Source: Bacteroidales bacterium (GTDB lineage Bacteria; Bacteroidota; Bacteroidia; Bacteroidales; UBA932). From it: a DNA stretch of 64,000 nucleotides. This document shows, one piece after another, positions 9,601-17,650 of this stretch (its first letter is position 1; every line of letters begins with the position of its first letter). The stretch is from assembly GCA_017615435.1 (NCBI GenBank), contig JAGAAF010000063.1, positions 1 through 64,000 on the forward strand. Reading direction: 5' to 3'. The notes beneath the pieces were generated by a model. That model worked only from the letters and a program-made list of their open reading frames with translations. It was not told the DNA's origin and did not search any database. The position numbers and the translations under genes are program-made.

Positions 9601-10229
9601 TTGTGGTCCATACGGAGCTTCAGCTCCTCGCCTTCGCCCACGACCACATCGAACGCCGCAACCCAGCCGTAGTCCGGCTCGCCCAGCATAGCCACATCTT
9701 CTTCCCATCCGAGCGACATTATAGTGCCGGTCACGCCCCAGGCCGTTTCCTCGGCGAAATTCGCCTTCGGAATCACCACGGACGAGTTGTCCTCCACAGG
9801 ATCAACCGGAGTCTCGGGACCCGGACCGGGTTCGGGCTCGTCCTTGCCCTTGGCAGCCTGGATTATGATGACCTGAGTGTAATACTCAGAACGGTCCTTT
9901 ACGCTCACGTATAAGTTCGCGCTGCGGTCTTCGTCATTCGGGTTGGGTTTTACCGTCACGGTAATCGTGGCGTTCCCCTCGCCCTCTTCCGGCTCCACGG
10001 TCAGCCACGACGCTTTCGCCTCGCGCTCCCAGGCTTCGGACGTCGTCAGTTCGAAGGTCTTGCTTCCGCCGTCGCCGGGGAAGATAAGAGTGTCGACAGA
10101 CGCCTCAATGCTCGGTATTGTTGGAGGGGTAACCTGCGGTTCGTCCTTGCAGGATGTTATTGCGAAAATGGTTGCCGCAAAGGCTATAATCGCGCTGAAC
10201 GCGATTCTGCTGAAATTGTTGGTCATCAT
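6648..10229 (-). CDS. Surface GH13 alpha-amylase with BACON, SusE-like and CBM26-like modules
   Basis: A lipoprotein (Cys27 of 1193 residues) that should hydrolyse alpha-1,4-glucan at the cell surface. Module order from the chosen start: BACON domain about 37-128; SusE/F-like beta-sandwich 152-261; CBM26-like module 277-381; second SusE/F-like module 398-510; GH13 barrel from about 535; C-terminal beta domain. Catalytic residues are Asp867 (GFRLD), Glu919 (MVGE) and Asp992 (NHDED). An insertion of about 130 residues in domain B sits where SusG carries CBM58. An ATG at 10295 would extend the ORF by 22 codons, but it falls inside the -7 promoter box, so I place the start at 10227-10229. First gene of an operon with two fimbrillin-like genes. 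Confidence 0.88.
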   Translation of the reverse strand: MMTNNFSRIAFSAIIAFAATIFAITSCKDEPQVTPPTIPSIEASVDTLIFPGDGGSKTFELTTSEAWEREAKASWLTVEPEEGEGNATITVTVKPNPNDEDRSANLYVSVKDRSEYYTQVIIIQAAKGKDEPEPGPGPETPVDPVEDNSSVVIPKANFAEETAWGVTGTIMSLGWEEDVAMLGEPDYGWVAAFDVVVGEGEELKLRMDHKWATNLGAGAKQPAVDVRYTLAENGGNIKLAAGTYDLYVHPTYSLLYVEEAGATFAHGDAVPSSEKTENVRIYVLNNSTWTKPYMYAYVGSGELQPYGGWPGTYASGTKQIGDYTWTYWEASGFNGVGNVNLILNNNGSAQHPAQNEKEPLWSDLTIMNTLYFTWDGTTVKQVEDPSDPGVTGKGIEPVEMKFGSSSWTIIGTLGNTGWDYDFPMDTEGYWEVAREVSIAAGEQFKFRQNRGWDVNLGCGEYSETGATNVAVDSKISLASGAGNMTVAASGTYDIYLCVENKIAYVLAAGSTWTHENDGRPDYYVGGVYNASIAAADKHSGLTYQVNVFSFKDTDGDGWGDFNGLAQSMDYFDKLGVTALWLSPVQPAQSYHGYDVTDYETVNPRYGTEADFKNLIKTAHEHNIRIYMDYVMNHAGDQSKWFLDVLDKGPESAYWNYFSLSKDPAADVSAGRIAQVPSSYGYNTYKWFPVNIGGRGQKRYKVDLDWTDASAPKMTVTETTAAVTTSGTRNNPARYLYWGAGTYSQFVDDGANKYTLTLDYNSSWGCLVRTTNQDKWDGKTKWGFNKAGDQMKLGEPHTLYSDDDPQKVQSIVMPGGEIYYYYSEFGTGSFVDFNYGPASSCENSDAFKAIMVGVEKWLKMGVDGFRLDAVKHIYADEGGAENPEFWRKFYNASNAIYKANASARADLAGVGDENIFMVGEVLSGEGQCRPFYSGLPALFEFQFWWDLRNCLNSETIYAAGYDQNFPGSLKFRWEGHRGVRESAIATPKLANHDEDRTATSLGNYKPKIRLAAAVLLTSAGRPFVYQGEELGYWGNKSGGDEYVRTPILWTESKSSAASKGVSNKVDWNMLKPSISVEAQAADETSLLTLYRHFGYARNINPALANGWPEPDERTMGGYDGKVAGWYLHECVDNGKVVLVLHNFSGYTQNVQRWPGENATNETILVCNGRVTVSANQDGNIVSLPPYSSVVFALN

Positions 10230-10292
10230 TTTAGTGTTTGCGCCTATGTGTCTGCGCTCCCGCATACGGGCACTCCCGCGCGAGGGTAACCG

Positions 10293-10324
10293 CAAAATTA
10301 CGGATTATGCGCTTATTTTCAAAA
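10293..10324 (-). promoter_or_regulatory. Promoter of the amylase-fimbrillin operon
   Basis: On the minus strand TTTTG (10324-10320), 19 nt, then TAATTTTG (10300-10293). This is a full match to the Bacteroidetes pattern TTTG-N19-TAnnTTTG. Transcription would begin near 10286, about 57 nt before the ATG at 10229. This excludes the upstream in-frame ATG at 10295. Confidence 0.8.
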
Positions 10325-10331
10325 TAATGCC

Positions 10332-10339
10332 TATCTTCG
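10332..10339 (+). promoter_or_regulatory. Possible -7 box (TATCTTCG) for the small-peptide gene
   Basis: TATCTTCG differs from TAnnTTTG at one base. The same variant appears with a well-spaced TTTG upstream of ppiD at 54716-54747, which makes it plausible here. It is divergent from the amylase promoter and 67 nt upstream of the ATG at 10407. No -33 box is seen. Confidence 0.3.
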
Positions 10340-10406
10340 CGGACTGAAACGATTAGCGCTTTGGCGCTGAGACACACATAGATACAAACACAAAACTATA
10401 ACTTTT

Positions 10407-10559
10407 ATGGAGAAAAAGTTACTTTACACAACTCCCGAAACGGAGTTGATCGAGGTTCGAACAGAGGCCTCGCTGCTAACAGTCTCTGGAGGATCTTCTG
10501 GAGCAAACGGTTCCGCTATGGGAAACGTAGACTGGGACGCCTGGGACCCCGAGGGTTAA
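10407..10559 (+). CDS. Small conserved-type Bacteroidales peptide, 50 residues
   Basis: An ATG after an A-rich leader opens a 51-codon frame. The product starts MEKKLLYTTPETELIEVRTE, has a middle segment with LLTVSGGSSGANG and ends in acidic, tryptophan-containing VDWDAWDPEG. There is no signal peptide or membrane segment. From memory, short proteins of this plan (MKK..YxxPxxExIEV.., a Ser/Gly stretch, an acidic W-rich tail) occur in Bacteroidales next to surface lipoprotein genes, with no known function. It ends 20 nt before the fimbrillin ATG and is probably in the same transcript. It could be a small regulator or a peptide precursor. I do not recognise a named family. Confidence 0.6.
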   Translation: MEKKLLYTTPETELIEVRTEASLLTVSGGSSGANGSAMGNVDWDAWDPEG

Positions 10560-10579
10560 TTATTAAAGACTTGAGCCTT

Positions 10580-12229
10580 ATGAAAAAGAATTTGATATTA
10601 CTCGTTGCCGCCGCCTTGATTTTCGGCTGCACCCAGGAACAAATAGATGATACCAACAACACCGTCATTCACGACGAGTCTGAAGTTGTAACCACCCCGG
10701 ATGACGGCACAGCCACTGTGGAGCCAAAGGTTGTTTCCTTCACGGCTGAACTGCCCGAATTCGATGGCCTCACCAAGGCAACGGTTGATGCCTCTGCATT
10801 CAATTGGACTGCTGGAGACGAAATCGCAGTCCCGGTCAAAGACGGAGAGGGAGTTCGCTATGTCAACTTCCAGAATTCCGCAGGAGCCCTCACCACCTTC
10901 ACTTATGCCGTTACCGATGAGGAATTTGTGGAGGGAACGGCTTACTATCCCGCATCTTCCGCCCCCGGTGGAAGTTATTCCACGACGTTCATCTCTATTG
11001 AGGACGCCCAGAGCAAATTTAAGATGACGGCCCCGGTTACGCTCGGCTCTTCGAGCCTTACATTCACTCACCAGAGCTCGATTGTTCACCTCACTTTCAC
11101 CAACGTTCCCGCCTTGGCAACCAAGCTTGTCGTGAATGATGGTTCAGACGATGTTGCAATAATTAACTTCTCCGCCACGGGGACTGTCGTTTTCAACGTT
11201 CCTCTCACTCCTGCCGGATCTTCCAAGAAATATACCTTCAAGCTCCAGGAGAATTCGAATGTCCTCAAGCAGGTTTCTAAGACCGCGGACCTTATAGCTG
11301 GTAAGTACTATAATGCCAAGACCGCCGTCCCGGTAGGTAGAATTATCCGCGTGCAGGACGCCACCGACTGGGAAACGAAAGCTCTTTACATTTGGAACCA
11401 CGACAATGGTGCGGAGAACGCTTTTTTCACTACTGATGGTTCTTATCCTAACAAGTTTAACACTATTTCAGCCAACGATCATTACATTGTAATTCCTAGC
11501 AGTTGCTCTTGGGCAAGCGCAACCACAAAAGTGGGAGTCAAGTTCCAGACGGTGAACGACTCCGCTAGTACTCAAACCGATGGTATCTATCCAAACCGTG
11601 ATATCACCTTTAATGTGCCTGCGGGACTTGGAATGAAGACGGAGTATAGAATTTACCCCCGCTCTTCCTCTCTCACTTCTATCAGTACATTTATAACCAA
11701 ACCCCTTCATTTGTATGTCTACAACAAGGCAAATTGGGAGAACATACAGATATATAAATGGAGCAACAAAAATAGTTCTGATTACATTCCCACTGCTTGG
11801 GGATCGGTTTCTTGGACAAAAGTAAATGATGGATCCACATCATTCAACGGCAAAACCTGCAAAGAACTTTCTTTTGAGTCGAATCTCTGCGGTGGTACTC
11901 CTGCGAGTAGTGGTCTCATTGTCGGCAACCTATCGGGCGAAAAAACTGGGGATTTACACACCGGATGGGTTGGAGATATCTTTGTAGAATTCGATGGAGC
12001 ATCTTCTTCTATTACCGAATTCAACGACACAAAGCGCATATCCGCCGCTTGGCCAGGCACAACTATTAATTCGGTTACTTCATCCATCAATACAAACGCC
12101 TACTATTCGTTTGATGTTGCTCAGTACGGACAGGAGGTATGGGTGGTCTTTTCTCGAAGTGGCTCCTATCAAAAAACTACTTGGGTGTTTACTGTTAATC
12201 AGGATTATGATTATAACTTAGATTTATAA
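10580..12229 (+). CDS. Fimbrillin-family lipoprotein, large
   Basis: 549 residues from the ATG at 10580 (a TTG three codons upstream is less likely). The signal peptide ends in a lipobox with Cys17 (IFGCTQ). Residues about 55-260 show the fimbrillin/Mfa-like pattern: VSFTAELPEF, FNWTAGDEIAVPV, a FTHQSSIVHLTFTN block and LIAGKYYNAK. The C-terminal half (about 265-549) is rich in Trp, Asn and Ser and resembles no family I can name. The base composition becomes visibly more AT-rich in this second half. It is divergent from the amylase-fimbrillin operon and may be a tip or accessory adhesin; that role is inference. Confidence 0.65.
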   Translation: MKKNLILLVAAALIFGCTQEQIDDTNNTVIHDESEVVTTPDDGTATVEPKVVSFTAELPEFDGLTKATVDASAFNWTAGDEIAVPVKDGEGVRYVNFQNSAGALTTFTYAVTDEEFVEGTAYYPASSAPGGSYSTTFISIEDAQSKFKMTAPVTLGSSSLTFTHQSSIVHLTFTNVPALATKLVVNDGSDDVAIINFSATGTVVFNVPLTPAGSSKKYTFKLQENSNVLKQVSKTADLIAGKYYNAKTAVPVGRIIRVQDATDWETKALYIWNHDNGAENAFFTTDGSYPNKFNTISANDHYIVIPSSCSWASATTKVGVKFQTVNDSASTQTDGIYPNRDITFNVPAGLGMKTEYRIYPRSSSLTSISTFITKPLHLYVYNKANWENIQIYKWSNKNSSDYIPTAWGSVSWTKVNDGSTSFNGKTCKELSFESNLCGGTPASSGLIVGNLSGEKTGDLHTGWVGDIFVEFDGASSSITEFNDTKRISAAWPGTTINSVTSSINTNAYYSFDVAQYGQEVWVVFSRSGSYQKTTWVFTVNQDYDYNLDL

Positions 12230-12261
12230 CTTAGATTGATTAAAATTTCTGCAACGATTTG

Positions 12262-12295
12262 CGGCCATCCTTCGGGGTGGCCGTTTTGTTTTTCC
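12262..12295 (+). terminator. Rho-independent terminator with UUCG loop
   Basis: CGGCCATCC (12262-12270), loop TTCG, GGGTGGCCG (12275-12283), followed by a T-rich tail. It lies 33 nt after the fimbrillin stop codon. Confidence 0.85.
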
Positions 12296-12380
12296 TAAAC
12301 TGATGGCACAGGATCGCGCGGCGCCGAGCTCGTCGGGGCTAGGCATAGCCAGCCCAGGTAGCCCGCCGGCAATCAAAATC

Positions 12381-12522
12381 CGCAGAGATGAAGCACGCCT
12401 ACCCCCGCCACAGGGCATTCTGAGAGGGGTGAGCGTGCTTCAGGGGCCGATTCCGGGGTGTGAGGCACGGGCGGGTGCCACAGAGGCTATTCTGGCGGGG
12501 GTGTCCGTGCTTCATCTCTGCG
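12381..12522. repeat. REPIN-like palindromic element A
   Basis: About 142 bp with terminal inverted repeats of 17 bp (CGCAGAGATGAAGCACG at 12381-12397, its complement at 12506-12522). Four arms of the type GAAGCACG/CGTGCTTC alternate in direction inside it, one of them imperfect. The layout matches elements B (32701-32848) and C (41062-41209), but with GAAGCACG where those have GCCACACG, and the flanking CGCAGA and CACCC..CCAGAAT words are shared. It lies between the fimbrillin terminator and the susC promoter. Frames read through it (for example 12303-12557) have no protein-like features. Confidence 0.65.
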
Positions 12523-12549
12523 AAAACGAAAAAGATCCCCGATCGGGTC

Positions 12550-12668
12550 GGGGATGACACGCAAGGGCCGGTCGGGTATGACACACAGGGACGAATCAGG
12601 GATGACACGCAAGGGCCGGTCGGGGATGCCGGAAGCCAAACGCCAGGGATGACACGCAGTGACCGATC
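12550..12668. repeat. Five tandem 24-bp repeats
   Basis: Units at 12550, 12574, 12598, 12622 (23 bp, most degenerate) and 12645 share the core GGGATGACACGCAAGGGCCGG. Units 1 and 3 are identical apart from the first base. They abut each other without spacers, so this is not a CRISPR array. With element A they fill the 585-bp gap before susC, apart from the susC promoter itself. Confidence 0.75.
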
Positions 12669-12727
12669 GGCAATATCCCTCCCTCCGCATCCGAACTCGC
12701 AAAAAACGTTATTTCAAAAATTATTCG

Positions 12728-12735
12728 TATCTTTG
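12728..12735 (+). promoter_or_regulatory. -7 box of the susC operon (TATCTTTG)
   Basis: A perfect TAnnTTTG element 79 nt upstream of the susC ATG. The predicted leader of about 75 nt is AT-rich and leaves room for regulation. No obvious -33 box is present, as is common for activator-dependent starch promoters. No SusR-like or hybrid two-component regulator gene is in the window. Confidence 0.6.
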
Positions 12736-12814
12736 GGCGCTTTTAGAGAAAAAGCCTGTCAACCACAGTATATATTAAAGGAACATTAACATAACCAAAC
12801 AACAACTAACCTTT

Positions 12815-15811
12815 ATGAAAAAATTGCTAACCTTGGCAGCTATGCTCATCGTAGCGTGCACCGCAGTGTTCGCCCAGGGCAGCTATCAAGTTAAGGGTGT
12901 CGTCGTTGACGAGTTCGGTCCGGTAATCGGAGCGGCCGTGTTGGAGCAGGGTACTTCAAACGGCGTCACGACAGACTTCGACGGCGCGTTCACCCTCAAG
13001 GTGTCGTCGGCAGACGCAATCGTGGAGATCTCCTGCATAGGCTACACCACAATGACCTTCAAGGCCTCTGAAGTTCCCGCCGAAATCTTCCTCGGCACCG
13101 ACACCATCTTCCTCGACGATGTCGTGGTCATCGGTTACGGTTCCCAGAAGAAAAAGGAAGTGACCGGATCGGTCGCATCCATCAAGAGCGAGGATTTCAA
13201 TGCCGGTGTAAAGACCAACCCTATGGGTCTTCTTCAGGGTAAGGTCGCCGGTCTTAACATTATCAAGACCACATCCGACCCGACCAGCACCGGTTACAAC
13301 ATCCAGATCCGAGGCTTCAGCACCCTCGACAAAGGAACTGGAACCAGCCCTCTGTTCATCGTGGACGGAGTGCCGGTGAGCAACATCGACAACATCTCCC
13401 CCGATGAAATCGCCTCTATGGACGTCCTCAAGGACGGTTCCGCCGCTGCTATCTACGGTACCCGCGGTACTAACGGCGTTATCATCATCACCACCAAACG
13501 CGGCGACGCATTCTCCGACACAGCGACCGTAAGGACTGAGTATTCCGGCTATGCATCCGTCTCGGTGCGCAACGCCAAGACCGGAATGGCCACTGCAGAA
13601 GAGTTCCGCAACCTCGCCACCCTTTCCGACGGCGCGGCGAAGCCGAACATCTACACCGGCCCCAACGGTGAGGAATACAACACCGACTGGCTCGCCGAAG
13701 TCTGCCGCCCGGCAGCAATAGCGCACAATCACAATGTGGCTATCGTAGGTTCTTCGAGCAAGTTCAACTACCGTGCAGCCCTCAACTTCAAGAACGCTGA
13801 AGGTATCGCGAAGACCACCAACCGCAACGAAATGACCGCGAAGTTCACCGCCGGCCAAAAGGCTCTCGACGGATGGCTCGACCTGCAGTACGATATGAGC
13901 TATATGCACTATCGCAACGACTACTTCTGCGGCGACTTCAAGAACGCGGCCCTTCTGAACCCGACCTATCCCGTCTACGACGAGACCTCGCCCAACGGAT
14001 ACTTCTGGCGCTCGGAGGAAACCGGTTTCGTGAACCCGGTCGAGAATATGAACCAGAAGGAGTCTTACGGCACAGGCAACTTCTTCCGCGGAAGCATCAA
14101 GGCTACCGTCAACATCAAGCCCGTCCAGGGCCTGAAGGTCAGCGGATTCGCCGCTTTCGAAGAGGGAGACAACAATAACTACTGGTACAACGGACTGGTC
14201 AACACCGATGCCTCCGGTTCCGAAAAGGCCGGCCGTGGAAACAACACTTCGTTCAACAAACTGTTCGAACTCACCTCAGACTGGAACCGCAACTTCGACG
14301 GCCACAGCATCGCAGTGGTTGCAGGTATCTCCTACCAGAACTTCTTCTACGACGCTTCCAGTATGAGCAACAAGGGCTTCGCCGCTCCGGAAGTGATGAA
14401 GTACTACAAAATGGGCGATGGAGACGCCTCCAAGAAGTATATGAGCATCGGCTCTGAGCGCAACTCGCACACACTGATCGCCCAGTTCGCCCGTGCCAAC
14501 TACAACTACAAAGAGAAATACCTCTTCTCCGCATCCCTGCGTCGTGAAGGTTCTTCCCGTTTCGGTAAGAATCACAAATGGGGTCTCTTCCCCGCACTCA
14601 GCGCCGGTTGGCGTGTCAGCGGTGAGGACTTTATGAAGGACTACACCTGGGTGGACGACCTGAAAGTCCGTCTGGGCTTCGGTGTCACCGGTAACGACCT
14701 CGGCAGCGACCTGCGCAGTGTGGAACTCCTCTCCAACGGCGGTACCTTCTGGTACAACGGCGCATATGTGTACACTTACACCGTGAGCCAGAACGTCAAC
14801 CCGGACATCCGCTGGGAAAAGAAATACGAGTACAACCTCGGTGTGGATTACTCTCTGCTGAAGGATCGTCTCTATGGTAGCTTGGATCTGTACTTCCGTC
14901 ACACCACCGACCTTCTCTGGGACTACGAAGTGCCGACCCCTCCTTACCAGTACACCACCCTCCTCGCCAACGCGGGTAAGATGGACAGCTACGGCGCCGA
15001 GCTCTCGCTCAGCTATGTAGCCATCCAGAAGGAAGGATTCACCTGGACGACGACTCCGACCCTTTCCTTCAACCGCAACAAGATCACCTCGCTTTCGGAT
15101 CCCAGCCTCGGCTTCAACTACACCGAGACGACCTCCGGCGGTGTAGGCGAGAACGGTATTATGAACACCAACACACAGATCCTTGTCGAGGGTGAGCCTG
15201 TGGGAACCTTCTACGGCTACAAGTTCTTCGGAATCAACCCCTCTTCCGGCCTCTGGACCTATCTTATGCCCGACCAGGGAGACGGCGTCACGCGTTATTG
15301 CGACGAGAGTACGGCAGTCGAAGGCGACCGCCAGGTTCTCGGCAGCGCGCAGCCTATCTTCACCTTCGGTTGGAACAACTCCGTACGCTACGGCAACTGG
15401 GACGCAACCCTGTTCTTCCGCGGCGTTGTCGGCAACAAGATCCTGAACGTAACCCGCTGGGCATACGGCCCGATGAGCGCCAACAACAAGAACATCTTTA
15501 TGAAGGATGTGAAAGGCGCCAACACCACCCTCACCCAGAAGGCTCAGTTCTCCGACTACTATCTCGAAAGCGGAACTTATGTGAAGCTTGACAACCTCAC
15601 CGTGGGATACACCTTCCCGATGAAGGACAACAAGTACATCCAGTCCGCCAGAGTCTACCTTACAGGACAGAACCTGCTTACTCTCACATCGTACAGCGGC
15701 CAGGATCCGGAGGTCAACACCACCTCGGTCTGGAACGGCGGTATCGACTACTGCTCATTCTACCCTCCTGTGGCCACCTTCCTTGTCGGCCTCAACCTGA
15801 GTCTGTTCTAA
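12815..15811 (+). CDS. susC: SusC-type TonB-dependent outer-membrane transporter
   Basis: 998 residues, with a signal peptide ending in VFAQG. Residues about 26-105 form the carboxypeptidase-regulatory-like domain, followed by the plug (about 110-235) with VVVIGYGSQKKKEVTGSVASI, LFIVDGVPV and ending GTNGVIIITTKRG. The rest is the beta-barrel, closing with a hydrophobic final strand and a C-terminal Phe. It would import maltooligosaccharides through the outer membrane using TonB energy, with the SusD lipoprotein as its lid. It heads a plus-strand operon: susD follows after 18 nt, then the SusE-like gene. The glycan is assigned from the amylases in the same cluster. Confidence 0.95.
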   Translation: MKKLLTLAAMLIVACTAVFAQGSYQVKGVVVDEFGPVIGAAVLEQGTSNGVTTDFDGAFTLKVSSADAIVEISCIGYTTMTFKASEVPAEIFLGTDTIFLDDVVVIGYGSQKKKEVTGSVASIKSEDFNAGVKTNPMGLLQGKVAGLNIIKTTSDPTSTGYNIQIRGFSTLDKGTGTSPLFIVDGVPVSNIDNISPDEIASMDVLKDGSAAAIYGTRGTNGVIIITTKRGDAFSDTATVRTEYSGYASVSVRNAKTGMATAEEFRNLATLSDGAAKPNIYTGPNGEEYNTDWLAEVCRPAAIAHNHNVAIVGSSSKFNYRAALNFKNAEGIAKTTNRNEMTAKFTAGQKALDGWLDLQYDMSYMHYRNDYFCGDFKNAALLNPTYPVYDETSPNGYFWRSEETGFVNPVENMNQKESYGTGNFFRGSIKATVNIKPVQGLKVSGFAAFEEGDNNNYWYNGLVNTDASGSEKAGRGNNTSFNKLFELTSDWNRNFDGHSIAVVAGISYQNFFYDASSMSNKGFAAPEVMKYYKMGDGDASKKYMSIGSERNSHTLIAQFARANYNYKEKYLFSASLRREGSSRFGKNHKWGLFPALSAGWRVSGEDFMKDYTWVDDLKVRLGFGVTGNDLGSDLRSVELLSNGGTFWYNGAYVYTYTVSQNVNPDIRWEKKYEYNLGVDYSLLKDRLYGSLDLYFRHTTDLLWDYEVPTPPYQYTTLLANAGKMDSYGAELSLSYVAIQKEGFTWTTTPTLSFNRNKITSLSDPSLGFNYTETTSGGVGENGIMNTNTQILVEGEPVGTFYGYKFFGINPSSGLWTYLMPDQGDGVTRYCDESTAVEGDRQVLGSAQPIFTFGWNNSVRYGNWDATLFFRGVVGNKILNVTRWAYGPMSANNKNIFMKDVKGANTTLTQKAQFSDYYLESGTYVKLDNLTVGYTFPMKDNKYIQSARVYLTGQNLLTLTSYSGQDPEVNTTSVWNGGIDYCSFYPPVATFLVGLNLSLF

Positions 15812-15829
15812 TTTAAAAACGGAGAAACA

Positions 15830-17596
15830 ATGAAAAAGATAGTCATTACAATTATAGCCGCCGTGCTGGCAACCTCGCTCTTCAGTTCCTGCGACAGGAT
15901 GCTCGAGGAGGTGAACTATGGTAACCCCACCACCGCGGACCTTATGACCAACGAATCGAACGTTGCTCTCCTCGTGGGCCAGTGCTACGCTGAAGTCAAA
16001 TGGCTGCACGACCACTGGGGCTACTGGGGAGTCGTCACCCTCACGGCTGACGAAGGCCTCTGCCCGACCCGTATGCCCGATAAGGACTGGGCCGACGGCG
16101 GCTACTGGCGTAACCTCAACACCCACAACTGGAACGAAATGGGCGGCGCTTTCCGCAACATCTGGACGACCACCATCGCCGGCGCCGTGCTCTGCAACAA
16201 GCTTCTCAAGACCCTGGACGACTACAAAGACTCTATGTCCGACAAAGTATACGCCCAGTACACCGGAGAACTCGAAGTGATGCGCAGCTATTACTACTAT
16301 ATGCTGTTCGACTGCTTCGGCCGCATCCCTTATCTCGAGGAGTTCGTGGACAAAGCCGACGAGCCGCTTATGGATCCCTGGGACGTGTGGTCAAAACTCG
16401 TGGACTGCCTCGAGAAGAATGCCCCCAACCTCCCGCAGGTGACCGACGACGCCAGCCGCGCACTGAACTATGGCCGCGCCACACAGGGCCTGGCCTATGC
16501 GCTGCTTGCCCGCCTCTACCTCAACGCTCCTTCGTTTGAGTGCACACCCGCCAACATCAAGCTTAACAACGAGTATACGACCGCCATCACCACGGAGGCC
16601 GACTTCTATACCAATGCCGTACGTTGCTGCGATGCCATCATCAACGCCAAGTCTTACGCGATCGAGGCTGACTACTTCACCAACTTCAAGATCGACAACT
16701 CCGCAAGCAAGGAGAACATCTTCGTGATCGTGGAGAACGGCGAAGCCGACATCGACGAGCGCTCCGGCGGAGACGGTATGATGCTCAACAAGCTCCGTAT
16801 CGCCCTTCTAACCCTCAACTACAACCACCAGAAGACCTACAATATGCTGGAGACTCCTTGGAACGGTTTCTGCGCACGTCCCGGTTTTATGGACCGCTTC
16901 GCAGCCACCGACGTCAGAGGTGCCGGAAATGAGGGCAAGGGAACAAAAGATACCAAGCAGTGGGGCTGGTTCCTCGGACCTATCTATGATGCGAGCGGCA
17001 AACTCTGCAAGGATAAGGACGATGCGAAGTCAGATGCCATCATCGTAAAGGACATCCTCGACGCAAAAGGCAGTGTCTCCCTGACTGAAGCTACCGACCT
17101 TGCCGGAGCCCGCAATATCAAATATGAGATCGACAATGCCGGCAAGTACAAATACAGCGAGAACGACTTCGTGCTCTTCCGCTATGCAGACGTCCTCTGG
17201 ATGAAGGAAGAGGCCATCCTCCGCGGTGGCACCGGCACATCCGGCTACGACACGCCCGACTTCGTGAAGCTCCGCAACCGCAGCTTCGCTTACGACGCCG
17301 ATCCGGCAGCCGCATTCGTGGCAGCATACCCGACGCTGGCATCCCCGCTCTCAGCCGCTTCGCTCGACGCCATCCTGGACGAGCGCGGAAGGGAGTTCTC
17401 CTGGGAGAATATGCGCCGCCGCGACCTGCTTCGCTTTGGCAAGTTCAACAACAGCGAATATGTCGAGTTCATCACCGCCTCCGACGACTACCGCAAGTGG
17501 TTCCCTATTCCTTTCAAGGTGCTTGAGAAGTCGGTGCGCGACGAGAACGGCAAACCGGTCTGGACTCAGAACCCCGGTTACTCCACGTCTTTCTAA
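15830..17596 (+). CDS. susD: SusD/RagB-family starch-binding lipoprotein
   Basis: 588 residues; lipoprotein Cys21 (LFSSCDRMLEE). The alpha-helical TPR-like SusD fold is recognisable: the N-terminal SusD-like region with a VMRSYYYYMLFDCFGRIPYLEE block, LAYALLARLYLNAP in the middle, and the closing ERGREFSWENMRRRDLLRFGKFN stretch typical of RagB/SusD. It caps the SusC barrel on the outside of the cell and hands on glycan. It lies directly after susC, the standard gene pair of a polysaccharide utilisation locus. Confidence 0.95.
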   Translation: MKKIVITIIAAVLATSLFSSCDRMLEEVNYGNPTTADLMTNESNVALLVGQCYAEVKWLHDHWGYWGVVTLTADEGLCPTRMPDKDWADGGYWRNLNTHNWNEMGGAFRNIWTTTIAGAVLCNKLLKTLDDYKDSMSDKVYAQYTGELEVMRSYYYYMLFDCFGRIPYLEEFVDKADEPLMDPWDVWSKLVDCLEKNAPNLPQVTDDASRALNYGRATQGLAYALLARLYLNAPSFECTPANIKLNNEYTTAITTEADFYTNAVRCCDAIINAKSYAIEADYFTNFKIDNSASKENIFVIVENGEADIDERSGGDGMMLNKLRIALLTLNYNHQKTYNMLETPWNGFCARPGFMDRFAATDVRGAGNEGKGTKDTKQWGWFLGPIYDASGKLCKDKDDAKSDAIIVKDILDAKGSVSLTEATDLAGARNIKYEIDNAGKYKYSENDFVLFRYADVLWMKEEAILRGGTGTSGYDTPDFVKLRNRSFAYDADPAAAFVAAYPTLASPLSAASLDAILDERGREFSWENMRRRDLLRFGKFNNSEYVEFITASDDYRKWFPIPFKVLEKSVRDENGKPVWTQNPGYSTSF

Positions 17597-17650
17597 TGAC
17601 TTAAACCTATAATTATTATTAACCCTTTTTATTAACAACAAACAACAATT

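Noticed and set aside
10229..10295. Start of the large amylase at 10295
   Set aside because: That ATG lies inside the -7 box of a consensus promoter, and the added residues precede a normal lipoprotein signal peptide.
12550..12668. CRISPR array
   Set aside because: The 24-bp units are directly abutting without spacers, and no cas gene is present.
12303..12789. Two overlapping plus-strand frames upstream of susC
   Set aside because: They read through element A and the 24-bp tandem repeats, so their protein repeats are only repeats in DNA.
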